Of a stretch of DNA of 64,000 bases, positions 32,259-42,166 are shown one piece after another. The notes below the pieces were generated by a model. That model ran no database searches and was not told the DNA's origin. It was given only the letters and a program-made list of their open reading frames with translations. Position 1 is the first letter of the stretch. Each line of letters opens with the position of its first letter. The position numbers and the translations under genes were made by a program. This DNA is from Euphorbia lathyris (Eukaryota; Streptophyta; Magnoliopsida; Malpighiales; Euphorbiaceae): the NCBI RefSeq assembly GCF_963576675.1, contig NC_088917.1:31960501-32024500 (forward strand), given 5' to 3'.

Positions 32259-35228
32259 ATGGCTTCCGGCAAAAACAAAACCCCTAAAACTCAAACCTCA
32301 AACAAACCCACTCAGGCTGACCAGGCGGGTCCTTCGACGGAAATAGAAAGGAAAATGATCAAAGTACACACAAGGGTCAACAATCTGGAAGTTCTAAAAT
32401 GCCGATGGTTTTCTCCAAGCTTTGTGTCGTCTGAGAAACCATTCTGTGAATGGATCGAGAAGAACAAGTGGAAAGTTCTCTTTTCTCTTTCAGGAACAAC
32501 CTATCCCAGGTTAGTACGGGAATTCTACTCGAATCTACATGTTGATGCAGATGACTCTGACTATTTGGAGACCACAGTTAAAGGTCAGAAAATCATCATA
32601 ACCCCTGCATATTTAGCCACCTTACTAGATTTACCAGACGAAGGAATTCAGTTTAGAACGACGAAGGAGAAAGTGCCAAAGGACATGGCTGAGAAGCTCA
32701 AAGGGTTCTGTAAACCTAAGGATCATAAGGGCGAGATACTCAGCACTTGTATGGGTAAAGAACAAAAGATGGTCCACTACATGCTGACCAACTTCATCTT
32801 CCCAAAACTCAACTCAGCCTCATCCGCCTCCAACTTCGAGCAGTGCTTTATCTGGCACATGCTGACCTACACTCCGCTTAATCTTCCCGTCTTCCTCATT
32901 GGCGCTTTTCAACGAAGTGGTAAGAAACTCCGCTTGGGCTCTCTCATTACAAAAATTATTCAAGACAAGCAAATAGAGACGGTGAATGAAACAAGTACAT
33001 TAGGGAGTGAAATCACTGCAGTTCTACTGGATGGACTGTTGTACAATCGACTCTTAAAGGGATATGAAGGAGTTGGAGATGCTGAAGAAGATGAAGAAGC
33101 TGAACAACCTGAAATTGAGCTCGAAACTGAGCCTGCAAGAGATGTTGAGGCTCATGCTGAGTCACCTAAGACAGCTCAGCCTGAGAGGCGCAAGAAGAGG
33201 AAAGCTGTAGAAACCTGCTCAAAAGACATTCATGCTGTCCCAAAGAAAGTACGACTATTATCAAAAGAAAAAGCTAAAGCTGATAAGGCTAAGGAGCAAG
33301 CTGAGAAAAGAAAAAGGCAAGAAGAGCCTGAGGATGAGGAAGAAGAAACTTCAGAATCACCTTTAAAGAAAAGGAAAAAGGGTAACTCCTTAAAAATAGT
33401 GGAAGCTGTCCCACTAGACTGTACTCAACCTGAAGGTCATGGAACTGACCAAGAAAAGGAAGCTGTAGAAGAAACTGAGCAACATGTTGAGCACCAAGAA
33501 GCTAATACTGAGCAGGAAGAATCTCCAAATGTTGAGAAATCTCAGGATGATGCTGAGCAGAGAAAAAGAGAAAGTAATGTTGTTGAGGGTCCTGTTGCGC
33601 AACTTGTAGAAGAGGAAACAGTTGCTACTGAGTCTAGTGAAGGTATTCGAACTGACCATTCACCGCCAAAAGCTGAGACGCGGCGAAGACTCAAAAAGAA
33701 AGCGCAAAAGCAAATTGATCTCATGAACGACTTTCCCATTGATGAGCTTGAAACTGACCTCTCTACAATCCAGTTCCAGTACTTCTCTAATGAGACCGAG
33801 TCACCACCAGAAAATCCAGTGGAAAAACAAGCCTCTGTTACTCAGGATGAGGAACAAGCCAAAAACCTTGCAGATCCAAGTCAAGCTGCTCAAGGTGGCA
33901 CACTTCCTGTCTCCACCTCACCTCTTCAAGCTGAGCAGATTAACTTGTCTAATCAAACTCCACCTCCAACACAACATGTTGATGACTCAGCTCATCCAAT
34001 CAATCAAAGTCCAGGTACCAATCAAGGTACTCAATCTGGCAGAGAACCAACTCCTCCACCACCATCAAACTCCGTCCCAGCCTTTGAGTCTAATGCTGCT
34101 AAATTTGCATACTTGAATGCTACTGAGTCTGGCAGACGTGTCATTGCTTCTGCTCAGTCCTTACTTCAAGACTTCAACACTACTCAAGCTGACAGTCACC
34201 AATCTACTCAAGCTGAGTCCTCCCACCTGTCAGGTATTACTCAGCTTCTGAATGAACTTCGAGGACTAAAAGATCTGGTTAGCGTTATCACTACGGTTCA
34301 AACTCAGCAACCGAATCAAGGGCAAATAGCAAAACTGACTGAACTAGTGCTTACAATGGCCACCCATATGAATTTGCTTGAAGGCAAAATTCACCAACTG
34401 TCAGAAGTCAATCCAGGGTATGCCACTTCCACTGAGCTTCAAAGCTATTTTGCTAAGCTAACAGCGGAACTGACCACCTCTAGCGCAACTGCCAATCCTG
34501 AGTCTGCTACATCTGCTGAGTTGCAAGACTGCCTTACCAATCTGAATGCTGTGCTGACCAAATCAAGTCCACCTGGCAATGCTGAGTTTGCCACCTCTGC
34601 CGAACTTCAACAATGCTTCACCAAGCTTCATACTGAGCTGACCAGTACTCGTGACTTAGTATCCTCCTCTTCCCAGTGTACTATTGACCAATTAAGTGAA
34701 GCAGTCAGACTACTCAACATCGACAGAGCCCAGATGGATGTTGATCCAATCTCCAACACTGAACTCATGAGCTTTTCACAAGCTATCATGAAGGCAATGC
34801 GCATCAACAATGCCCAGCGCATGTTTTATGATTCTGCTCTGCTAAAACTGTTCCATCAAGCTTTTGGTCAGCTCACAAGCTCACTCACCTGCCTGAGCAA
34901 ATCTCATGAATGCCTCCTCAGCATGATCAGCAGCTCCCTTCGGGTTCCTAGGCATATCCAGGACGATAGTGTACCAGTCATTGATGGCTTGGGTGAAAGT
35001 ACCAAAAGGCTTCAGCGCTACTCCCATTATCTCTCCTCTGCAGCACGAAATGAAACCTTCCTCTACAAACCCGATGATGGCAAAACGGGGGAGACAAGTC
35101 AGGGAGGAACTCAGCGTCAAGGAGGAACTCAGCCTCAGCCTGCAGGTAATGCTTCTGGAAGCAAAGAGAAAGAGAAAGGCAAAGGAATTGCCCAAGCTGA
35201 TCACTCGGCTCAGAAAAAGAAGAAGTAG
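32259..35228 (+). CDS. Third ORF of the Copia element, copy 2 (989 aa)
   Basis: Uninterrupted, same length as copy 1. Amino-acid differences seen include Q-to-R in LLYNQLLK and S-to-L in MNSLEGK; several other substitutions are silent. The 28-residue triple repeat, charged middle and K-rich tail are kept. Function is unknown, as for copy 1. Because the duplication is recent, conservation between the two copies alone does not prove selection. Confidence 0.85.
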   Translation: MASGKNKTPKTQTSNKPTQADQAGPSTEIERKMIKVHTRVNNLEVLKCRWFSPSFVSSEKPFCEWIEKNKWKVLFSLSGTTYPRLVREFYSNLHVDADDSDYLETTVKGQKIIITPAYLATLLDLPDEGIQFRTTKEKVPKDMAEKLKGFCKPKDHKGEILSTCMGKEQKMVHYMLTNFIFPKLNSASSASNFEQCFIWHMLTYTPLNLPVFLIGAFQRSGKKLRLGSLITKIIQDKQIETVNETSTLGSEITAVLLDGLLYNRLLKGYEGVGDAEEDEEAEQPEIELETEPARDVEAHAESPKTAQPERRKKRKAVETCSKDIHAVPKKVRLLSKEKAKADKAKEQAEKRKRQEEPEDEEEETSESPLKKRKKGNSLKIVEAVPLDCTQPEGHGTDQEKEAVEETEQHVEHQEANTEQEESPNVEKSQDDAEQRKRESNVVEGPVAQLVEEETVATESSEGIRTDHSPPKAETRRRLKKKAQKQIDLMNDFPIDELETDLSTIQFQYFSNETESPPENPVEKQASVTQDEEQAKNLADPSQAAQGGTLPVSTSPLQAEQINLSNQTPPPTQHVDDSAHPINQSPGTNQGTQSGREPTPPPPSNSVPAFESNAAKFAYLNATESGRRVIASAQSLLQDFNTTQADSHQSTQAESSHLSGITQLLNELRGLKDLVSVITTVQTQQPNQGQIAKLTELVLTMATHMNLLEGKIHQLSEVNPGYATSTELQSYFAKLTAELTTSSATANPESATSAELQDCLTNLNAVLTKSSPPGNAEFATSAELQQCFTKLHTELTSTRDLVSSSSQCTIDQLSEAVRLLNIDRAQMDVDPISNTELMSFSQAIMKAMRINNAQRMFYDSALLKLFHQAFGQLTSSLTCLSKSHECLLSMISSSLRVPRHIQDDSVPVIDGLGESTKRLQRYSHYLSSAARNETFLYKPDDGKTGETSQGGTQRQGGTQPQPAGNASGSKEKEKGKGIAQADHSAQKKKK

Positions 35229-35676
35229 AACTAGCTCAGTCAATATCTAGGACTTAGCTTTATATCCTGTCTTTAAATATATGTGTTTTTGAATTTGTGT
35301 TTTGAATTTAAAAGGTCAATATATTATAAGTATTAATTTCCTTCCCGACCTGACTAAATTTTGAACAAACAAATCAAGAAGTTAAAAACACTCAGTATGC
35401 ATTAACACCAAAACAACTTATGCAATAAATGAGAAACAACATACTTCTAATATTTTTGAAAAACTGACTTTAACCCAGACAAGCTCAAATCTAAAACCAA
35501 GTAAGTATACACAAATGTCTTAAAACTAATTCAATTAAACATTGGAAGATTTAGAACTAAGTTAAGACAATATGTGCAACCCTTACGGGGGAGTCATTCC
35601 AAAAATATCAATCATGGGGTAACTTATAACTGAGTTCCATAATTATGTATTTTGCCAACATCAAAATGGGGGAGTT
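35229..35676 (+). other. 3' untranslated region and polypurine tract, copy 2
   Basis: Non-coding; AAAATGGGGGAG at 35663-35674 directly precedes LTR3. Confidence 0.85.
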
Positions 35677-37090
35677 TGTTGAAACACCTTTCCACAAGAT
35701 TTTGATTTGACAAAATCATCCATGATTAAGAGGCAATTAAATTTAAATGCTTTGATTTAATTGTACTCATGAGTTTGTTCAATATTGAGTGCAAAAATAT
35801 ATACAAAGTAAAAGACAGGACAAAAGTCAGCATAAGCAAAGCTGAGTGGAAAGCAACTCAGCTTGACAGAATGGAAGCTGAGTGGAGTAAAACTCAAAAG
35901 CAAAACGAAGCTGACTAAAGTTGAAGATTTCTTCAGAAGCGGTTACACAGAACGGAGCTGACCAAGTATGCACCCAGCTTAGAAGTCGAACATCCGAAGA
36001 TTACGAAGAAAGCTGAATATCAGTCAGGACAGCATGAAGGATCCGTTCACTAAAGGACAAAGTCTGCCAATCTTCTGCACCAATAATTGGAACCTCGAAG
36101 ACACCTAAAAGACTAATTCCAAGAGTCATGGGACGCTGGATTATTGGTAAAAGACAACTGGCACAAAAAGACAAGACAGACGCAAGAAGACAAACCTGAC
36201 GCCTGAAGAAAACAGTGAAAGGGAATGGCGGAGCAGTCTGAAGACTAACCAGGAATTGTTCCCCAAAAGAGCCGTTTTGGTGTTAACGGTAACAACAATT
36301 CAAAGGATCCAAATCTGCAATTTCCTTCTATAAAAGGACAATGAAGAACCTTGGATCATTACTCAAGCATCAAAAGAAAAATACAAAGAGAGAAAATTCT
36401 GAAAGCACTCAAATACAAAAAGATCTTACACCCACTTTTCTATTCTCTGTGTAAATGCTAGATTGATTATTGTATAATCATCTAAAGTGTTCTTTAGCAT
36501 AAAAAGAACAAGTCTGTGATCAATAGGAATATTGAGAGTGTTAAGCTGAGTGCTTGGTTGTAAGCATTCAGTGGTATAGAAATCTAGGTGCTGGGTTGTA
36601 GCACTTAGTAGGAGTTGAGTAGACGAATAGAGGAAGGTACTCTTGCATATTCAACTGCCTTGTAATTGGTTTGTGCTCTACCGTTAAAGAGCTCAGTATT
36701 GGATTCAAAAAGCCCGGAGGACTCTGGGGACTGGACGTAGGCAGAGAGGCCGAACCAGGATAAGTGATACTGAGTAATCTCTGAACTCTCTTTTATATTG
36801 TATGTGTTCTTTGCTATATTTACTCAGCATATAAATTGCCTAAGCTGACCTTGAGTAAATAAGTGGTGCTGAGTTAAGAAGCTGACCTCCAAGAGTGTCA
36901 ATTCTCAACTCACAAGAAAACAACTTTAGTCAACATCTGACTAAAGCTGTCTTCAAACATATCTCACCAAGCTGACCAAAAAGCTGAGTTAATAAACTCT
37001 CAAAATAACTTCCAGTCAGCTTAATTAAAACGCGAAAAAGTTATATTAGTTCCTAACCCCCCCCTTGGAACTAATTACCAGGGACCAACA
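35677..37090 (+). repeat. Copia LTR 3 (1414 bp)
   Basis: TGTTGAAACACC to GGGACCAACA with a TATA box at 36328-36337 and a tract of eight C's. By eye only about four substitutions separate it from LTR2. LINE-B sequence resumes at the next base. Confidence 0.95.
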
Positions 37091-37655
37091 GAGGTAACCG
37101 AGAGAATTCACTATTTTATCTGGACCATCTCTCACGATGCGACCCGGTCGAACGAAAGATGGGTCAAGAGACACCTGAGCGACACGAACGAATGTAAGGT
37201 CTGTAAAAAATCGGAATCAAACCTACACATTCTGAGGGATTGTTATGAGGCGAGCCTTATTTGGAAGCACTTCATTCCACGCACCATGCAACAACAGTTT
37301 TTCGCGGGGACCTTGAGGGAGTGGGTTCAAATGAACATCCAGAGCCGACAGAAATGGCAGGACCTGCAATGGAGATCGATATTTGCAATTGGTTGTTGGT
37401 GGATCGGGAGGTGGAGAAATGAGAAGATCTTTGATGATTCAAAACCAGAAGTGGCGGACAAACCTGCGTTTATCAGCTATCAGGCCAGAGAGATGGATCG
37501 TGGAATGCGAAAGTCGAATGGGATGGTCAACGACGGCGTCCAGAATTGCCATAATTGTCAGAACCGTACTTTGCTGTGGAAAACTCCGAGGGAGAATTGG
37601 GTTAAGGTTAATAGTGACGGGGCCAGCAAAGGGAACCCCGGGGCGGCGTCGTGTG
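37091..37655 (+). pseudogene. LINE-B ORF2 part 2: zf-RVT and start of RNase H
   Basis: The frame reads TERIHYFIWTISHDA, then a zinc-knuckle-like CKVCKKSESNLHILRDC (about 37195-37245), a spacer, and the first RNase H strand VNSDGASKGNPGAAS with its first catalytic Asp. Compared with the LINE-A layout, roughly 100-130 residues between the WNDNW motif (before 14814) and this point are absent. The frame is cut at 37656 by the hAT-like insertion. Confidence 0.82.
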
Positions 37656-38195
37656 CAAGGTTGTAAAAGACACTAGGCGCGCGGACATGACCCTTATTGA
37701 TTAATCGGGGATTAATCGGATTTGTATTTTTTGTATTTATTTATTTTTTATTAAATAAAATATTATATATATACAATTAATATATGAATATATTATGTAA
37801 AAATAACAATATAAAATATTTAGGATAGAAAAATATACATATTTTAATATTATTTACATTAATATCCTTAAAAAATAACAAATATATCAATAAAAGAACA
37901 TTTATAACAAAATGTATTAAAGTAAAATAAAATTAATATTCTTAAAAATACATTTGATGGTTTAACAATTTTTTTAGTTTTTTTTTTTGTTATTTAATAT
38001 ATATTTTTTCAAAATTAAAAAAATTGATATAAAATTTAAGGGCCAATTTTTTCAAAAAGATCGCCTGGGAGCCGCCTAGACCCGCCTAGGACCACTTAGA
38101 AGGTTAAAAATCGGACAACCAATTTATACCGCCCGATTAGTGGAAATCGGGACGGTGTTCTAAAAATTACCGCCTTGGCCAATTTTTAGGACACT
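37656..38195. mobile_element. hAT-like non-autonomous element in the LINE-B RNase H
   Basis: It begins CAAGGTTGTAAAAGACAC and ends ...TTTTTAGGACAC(T), an imperfect inverted repeat. Inside are paired GC-rich blocks (ctaggcgcgcgg near the left end; cgcctgggagccgcctag near 38063) common in plant hAT repeats. The LINE frame resumes exactly after it (GTGTG at 37651-37655 and 38196-38200). An expected 8-bp TSD is only partly recognisable, so the exact border is uncertain by a few bases. Confidence 0.62.
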
Positions 38196-38690
38196 GTGTG
38201 GAGGCCTGATTCGAGATGCAAACGACAATTGGTTAGGAGATTTTGTTTGCAATTTGGGGATTAGCACAACCACTCTGGCTGAGCTTTGGGGATTATATTA
38301 TGGGATTAGCCTGGCCTGGAAATTGGGATTCCGAAGAGTGGTTTTTGAAGTGGATGCACTCGTGGTGGTAAACTGTGTGAGGTCCTCTAGGTCGGGAAAT
38401 CATCGCACTATTGGCTTATTGAGGCTTGTCAGAACATGTTAAAATAGAGATGGGATGCTCGCGTTGCTCACATCCACAGGAAGGGCAACAAAGCAGCGGA
38501 TTTGTTGGCGAATTTCGCAGGAACTTCTCCTTTAAGTCATCACGAGTGTGATAGGCCGCCTGCAGGCCTCCTAGATATCCTCCATGCTGATATGGGAAGC
38601 ACAATTCTTTGATTTTTTTCTTCTTTTGTCTTAGTTCTTTTTGGAGACTTTTTCTAGCTTCCTTTTGTTTTTGATGCTTCCTCACTTACC
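38196..38690 (+). pseudogene. LINE-B ORF2 part 3: rest of RNase H and 3' UTR
   Basis: Continues RNase H with GGLIRDANDNWLGDF, the catalytic Glu in TLAELWGLYYG, the Asp in VFEVDALV and, after a stop/frameshift near 38440, HRKGNKAADLLANF. The coding part ends with TGA at 38610-38612. A T-rich 3' UTR of about 80 nt leads to the poly(A). Confidence 0.82.
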
Positions 38691-38930
38691 AAAAAAAAAA
38701 AAGAAGTTGGGATTGTATTTTCCTATTTTTTTCTATTTTTATAAATAATTATGTTAAGTTTTGAATATTCTATTTTTTTTTTTATTTTTTATGAGAAAAT
38801 TTACAATCCGAAAGTATTGTAAAATAAATGTTAAATTGTTTTGGTTCACACCTATTATTTATATCTTATAGCAAATGAGTTTCTTGCAACTTAGTTAGTG
38901 TTAGATATTGAATTTTTAGGATATATGAAA

Positions 38931-40541
38931 TCTATATATAATATAAAACAGTAACGATGGAGCTGATGTGTCACTTCCTCCTTTTTTTACTGATAAAATA
39001 TAAAATATAAAATATTAATATTAATTATATTATTATATTTATCTATAAAAATATTATTTTATCCGTACTATATCTAAGAGTTCTATAGAACTTAACTTAA
39101 TCCCTAAAATCTCTGTAATTCTCTGCATGTCTATATCTAAAAGTTCTACAAAATTTAAATTAATCCCTAAAATCTCTCTAATTCTCTGCATATCTATATA
39201 TAATATAAAACAGTAACGATGGAGGTGAGGTGTCACTTCCTCATTTTTTACTGATAAAATATATAATATAATATTTAATATATTAATTTTAATTATATTA
39301 TTATATTTATCTATAAAAAGATTATTTTATCCTTACTATATCTAAGAGTTCTACATAATTTAAATTAATCCCTAAAATCTCTTCAATTCTCTGCATATCT
39401 ATATCTAAAAGTTCTACAAAATATATGTTAATCTCTAAAATCTCTCTAATTCTCTGCATATATAATATAAAACAGTAACGATGGAGCTGAGGTGTCACTT
39501 CCTCCTTTTTTACTGATAAAATATAAAATATAAAATATAAAATATAAAATATTAATTTTAATTATATTATTATATTTATCTATAAAAAGATTATTTTATC
39601 CGTACTATATCTAAGAGTTCTACAGAACTTAAATTAATCTCTAAAATCTCTCTAATTCTCTGCATATCTATATCTAAAAGTTCTACAAAATTTAAATTAA
39701 TCCCTAAAATCTCTCTAATTCTCTGCATATCTATATATAATATCTATATATAATATAAAACAGTAACGATGGAGCTGAGGTGTCACTTCCTCATTTTTTA
39801 CTGATAAAATATATAATATAATATATAATATATTAATTTTAATTATATATAGATTATATTTATCTATAAAAAGATTATTTTATCCTTACTATATCTAAGA
39901 GTTCTACAGAACTTAAATTAATCCATAAATTCTCTCCAATTCTCTGCATATCTATATCTAAAAGTTCTACAAAATATAGGTTAATCCCTAAAATCTCTCT
40001 AATTCTCTGCATATCTATATATAGATATAAAACAGTAACGATGGAGCTGAGGTGTCACTTCCTCCTTTTTTACTGATAAAATATAAAATATAATATATTA
40101 ATTTTAATTATATTATTATATTTATCTATAAAAAGATTATTTTATCCGTACTATATCTAAGAGTTCTACATAACTTAAATTAATCCCTAAAATCTCTCTA
40201 ATTCTCTGCATATCTATATCTAAAAGTTCTATAAAATTTAAATTAATCCTTAAAATCTCTCTAATTCTCTGCATATCTATATATAATATAAAACAGTAAC
40301 GATTGAGCTGAGGTGTCACTTCCTCCTTTTTTACTGATAAAAAAATATAATATAATATATTTTTTTTTGGTAAGAAATATAATATAATATATTAATTTTA
40401 ATTATATTATTATATTTATCTATAAAAAGATTATTTAAAGCAAATGTGAAAATAAAATAATAATATTTAATTTATATAGCACCTTTATATAATTAATTGC
40501 ATGTTAAGATGAATCCGTGCATCGCACGGGTTAAAAACTAG
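38931..40541 (+). mobile_element. Non-autonomous Helitron with a repeated 5' end
   Basis: The 3' end has the Helitron signature: hairpin CCGTGC-ATC-GCACGG at 40515-40529, then a short spacer and CTAG at 40538-40541. The 5' end starts TC (38931), and the flanks are A (38930) and T (40542), the expected A/T target without duplication. Inside, the 5'-terminal sequence with the landmark CAGTAACGATGGAGCTGAGG recurs at 38949, 39211, 39473, 39761, 40033 and 40294, a 261-288-bp period. Each unit also has two ~60-bp subrepeats ending 'ctctctaattctctgca'. No Rep/helicase is present. Confidence 0.82.
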
Positions 40542-40789
40542 TATAGATTTATATACTTAATAATGGATTAAGGTAAGCGTATTATATAATAAAATTTTCA
40601 TTAGTTCCGTTGATCGCATTTCTTTTTATTTTGAATATTATCAAAATTATGTCTAAATATATGTGTTGCAAAAAGTATGAATTGAAATTGATTTCAATTT
40701 TTAAACGTTTGTAGCATTTTTGTGGGTTTAATTTCTCCAAAAAAAAAATTCACTATTAATATTTTAATGGTGATATAGTAGAAAATAAA

Positions 40790-41390
40790 ATAGTGACACG
40801 TGAAGTAAGGAGAGCCTTTATATCTAATAGGCTATGTGGAACATCATGAGCTTTTGAATTCAATGAACTTCCAGGAACTATTATTCACTAGGAAAACCCT
40901 CCTGACTAACTGGTGGAAGACGTCTAATAGATGTCCTCTAGTAAAAGACTCCCAATGAAGACTACTCCCAATTGGATAAGGATTCCTAATAAAGGAGGGA
41001 TTCCTAGAAGAAGAAGAAGGATTCGACAGAAAAACTATAAATAGACAGACATGACAAACCTAAGAGGTGCGTTAAACATTAGAGTGGGTTCGCTGAACTC
41101 TTACCCATTTTTGTCTGTCTGTGCTGTCTTACAGGCATCTCAAGCAAGGACTCGAAGGGAACTACAGAAACAGGGTTAACATTGGTACGATGAGTGTGGA
41201 ATCAAACAAAAACGTAAAACTTTCAGAGAAGCAATGATTTCAGAAGGAAATTACACCCGGAAAAGGACCATCCTATCTAAAATCCATGGAAACGATAGAG
41301 ATGAATTTAACCTAAATTCTAGACACCAAGAGCAACTAGAACTGCAATACCGGAAGGAGATGGATGACATTAGGCAACATCATTGATTGA
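40790..41390 (+). other. Possible LTR-retrotransposon remnant (promoter and leader)
   Basis: The region is less AT-rich than its surroundings. It has a TATA-like ctataaatag near 41035, a transcribed-leader-like stretch and a short ATG frame at about 41190 (MSVESNKNVKLSEKQ) that stops quickly. It resembles the R-U5 and early gag part of an LTR element, but I found no second LTR, primer site or TSD. It could equally be a fragment of a host promoter. Confidence 0.3.
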
Positions 41391-41399
41391 TTGATTAAG

Positions 41400-42157
41400 C
41401 TAATTTAGTATTTTAACCATTTGAACCATGTGTTTAATGGTTCTATAAACCTATAATTAAATGTTATTTTTTTGGTATATATGTTTCATTTTCCCAAGTA
41501 TTCATAAATTTATTTTACACATTTTCATTAATACTTTGTTTAAAAGAAGTGAAAGTTCTTAAAAAAAATGAAAGTTATATATTAAAAATATTTTAGTAAT
41601 TCTACAATTAAACAAGCCAAGTTGAATTGAATCAATATAAGATCATATACCAATTTGGTCAATTTTCACAATTTATTTTAAGTTCTTAATGTGATTCACT
41701 CGATACTTGTTTATTTTATAAATATAATAACTGAGATAACAAACAATCTATATTATTATATATAATAGTGAAATCAGGGAGAAATAAGGATTAATGTTTT
41801 AAAGATCTTTTCTTATGAGTTGTCAACGTAATAAAAAATCAAAATTAAAAATATTTAATTAATTAATAATAACAGAATAAAAAATAAAAAGTTATTTAAA
41901 TATATTTATAATTTATAATAATAAAAAAAAATTCAATTACTATCCTATTAATTAAAGTACTAACAAAAAAAGTAAAAGTTACATAAAAATGAAAAAGCAC
42001 AAAGTGAAAGAAATCCAAAAGTCACAAATAAACCTATATATTCATTGGCCACCTAAAACCAAAGTCATTACCAACTTTTAGTTTTGATCATGTATTAGTT
42101 TTGTTGTTACTCTTATAATATAGTTTTATAATCTTGTTCTTACTTTAAATAATATAG
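41400..42157. other. AT-rich stretch, no recognisable feature
   Basis: I see only A/T-rich low-complexity sequence and no supported gene, repeat border or RNA. Confidence 0.6.
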
Positions 42158-42166
42158 TTTTATAAT

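Larger units (their letters stand above)
14814..37090 (+). mobile_element. Tandem SIRE/Maximus-type Copia block: LTR-int-LTR-int-LTR
   Basis: Three LTRs (14814-16228, 25244-26662, 35677-37090) alternate with two internal regions (16229-25243 and 26663-35676). Each internal region holds a tRNA-Met primer site, gag-pol, a spacer with iterons and promoter, a third ORF and a polypurine tract. The domain order protease-integrase-RT-RNase H is Copia-type; the third ORF downstream of pol points to the SIRE/Maximus lineage. The internal regions differ by about twenty substitutions and one deleted C (by eye). The outer flanks share no 5-bp TSD (left flank acttg, right flank gaggt), and part of LINE-B ORF2 is absent between them. 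The block is therefore probably a recombination product. Confidence 0.93.
10309..38702 (+). mobile_element. LINE-B: old LINE split by 22.8 kb of later insertions
   Basis: An exact 18-bp duplication, GAAGTTGGGATTGTATTT, occurs at 10291-10308 and 38703-38720. Just inside the left copy a LINE 5' region begins. Just inside the right copy a poly(A) tract (38691-38702) ends a LINE 3' end. Subtracting the Copia block (14814-37090) and the hAT-like insertion (37656-38195) leaves about 5.6 kb, a full-length plant LINE, although roughly 100-130 codons of ORF2 are missing at the Copia junction. It is a different and older family than LINE-A: ORF1 and ORF2 are full of stops. The conserved TSD proves that everything between belongs to one insertion history. 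Confidence 0.9.

Noticed and set aside
38931..40541. Regular repeats that could suggest a CRISPR array or satellite DNA
   Set aside because: The 260-290-bp period, internal subrepeats and Helitron ends explain them; there are no short repeats with unique spacers.
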